Source: Methanoregulaceae archaeon (GTDB taxonomy: Archaea; Halobacteriota; Methanomicrobia; Methanomicrobiales; Methanospirillaceae). Taken from it: a DNA stretch of 5,955 bases. Of this stretch, positions 5,640-5,955 are shown piece after piece (position 1 is the first letter of the stretch; each line of letters opens with the position of its first letter). The stretch lies in NCBI GenBank assembly GCA_013331215.1, contig DUGU01000140.1, positions 1 to 5,955 of the forward strand, given 5' to 3'. The notes beneath the pieces were generated by a model. The model saw only the letters and a program-made list of their open reading frames with translations, made no database searches and had not been told where the DNA came from. Position numbers and translations under genes: made by a program.

Positions 5640-5955
5640 TTATAGGGCCTGGCGCCTGCCCGAGACCGCGTCCATGACGGCCATGACGATCGCGCCGAAC
5701 CCGAGGCAGATCGCGACGAACTTGACGATGCCGCCGAGGACCGGGATCAGGTAGAGCACGTTCAGAATCACGAAGCCGATGATGAAGAGGACGTAGGGGT
5801 TGTCCCCCAGCCCGGTCTTCCCCGCGATCAGCCGGCCGAGTGCGAGCGAGACCACGAGCCCGGCCAGCATCACGCCGGCGATGACGAAAATCCAACCGAT
5901 GACCGCGATCGGGATCCCGACGACCGTAACGAGCAGGATTAGCCCGAGGATCACA
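5640..5955 (-). CDS. C-terminal membrane domain of a bactofilin-like/DUF8173-type protein (partial)
   Basis: The frame is open to the window edge and ends with TAA at 5642-5640. About 104 residues are visible. A GTG at 5954-5952 is probably just an internal valine. The segment is very hydrophobic, with a helical hairpin (about 2-43), a short polar loop with GKTGLGDNP, and two more helices (about 54-75 and 78-97). The series VGIPIAVIG, then LYLIPVLGGIV, then LGFGAIVMA resembles, from memory, the membrane tail found after polymer-forming (bactofilin-like) repeats in archaeal and bacterial proteins. The diagnostic N-terminal repeats would lie outside the window, so the assignment rests on the tail only. 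A stand-alone small membrane protein is the alternative. It is co-directional with the ABC operon, about 105 bases upstream of it. Confidence 0.55.
   Translation of the reverse strand, partial: VILGLILLVTVVGIPIAVIGWIFVIAGVMLAGLVVSLALGRLIAGKTGLGDNPYVLFIIGFVILNVLYLIPVLGGIVKFVAICLGFGAIVMAVMDAVSGRRQAL

Noticed and set aside
1..5955. CRISPR array or tandem repeats
   Set aside because: No regularly spaced direct repeats were seen anywhere in the window.

Overview
The window looks like archaeal DNA, most likely from a GC-rich methanogen of the order Methanomicrobiales (Methanoculleus or Methanofollis type). This is inferred from the main gene set on the minus strand: a Yip1-family membrane protein, a COG1361/CARDB-like surface protein with a C-terminal membrane anchor, a LolD/MacB-type ABC ATPase and a MacB/FtsX-type permease. 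From memory, this grouping is common in such genomes. Archaeal-style oligo-T terminators and AT-rich TATA-like elements fit. No database search was possible, so the taxonomy is an inference.

Left end (1 to about 1070, plus strand). The window opens inside the C-terminus of a transposase that resembles the IS1595/ISXO2-like family. It is followed by a possible terminal inverted repeat and then by an alpha/beta hydrolase gene with its own TATA-like element and Shine-Dalgarno. The hydrolase resembles a family I know mainly from bacteria and is less GC-biased than the minus-strand genes. Its nucleophile elbow reads RHSSG where the family normally has GHSSG, so activity is doubtful. A short hairpin plus T5 marks its probable terminator.

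Middle (about 1070 to 1672). No convincing intact gene is present. One plus-strand frame gives protein-like stretches broken by two stops and may be a decayed gene. Two inverted repeats lie here. Next to the minus-strand operon end are an oligo-T tract and a long hairpin. The hydrolase and the operon converge on this region.

Right part (1673 to 5534, minus strand). Four genes are packed as one transcription unit, in order of transcription: Yip1-family protein, surface protein, ATPase, permease. The junctions are 0 bp (TGA directly followed by ATG), a 13 bp overlap and a 4 bp ATGA overlap, which implies translational coupling. The likely picture is an envelope ABC system of the MacB/LolCDE type. 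The ATPase and permease form the mechanical core. The anchored extracellular beta-sandwich protein and the five-helix Yip1 protein are accessory parts. Substrate and direction cannot be read from sequence.

Right edge (5640 to 5955, minus strand). This is the C-terminal membrane domain of a further protein that resembles the hydrophobic tail of archaeal/bacterial polymer-forming (bactofilin-like) membrane proteins. It is cut by the window edge and followed by its own T-rich tract before the operon.
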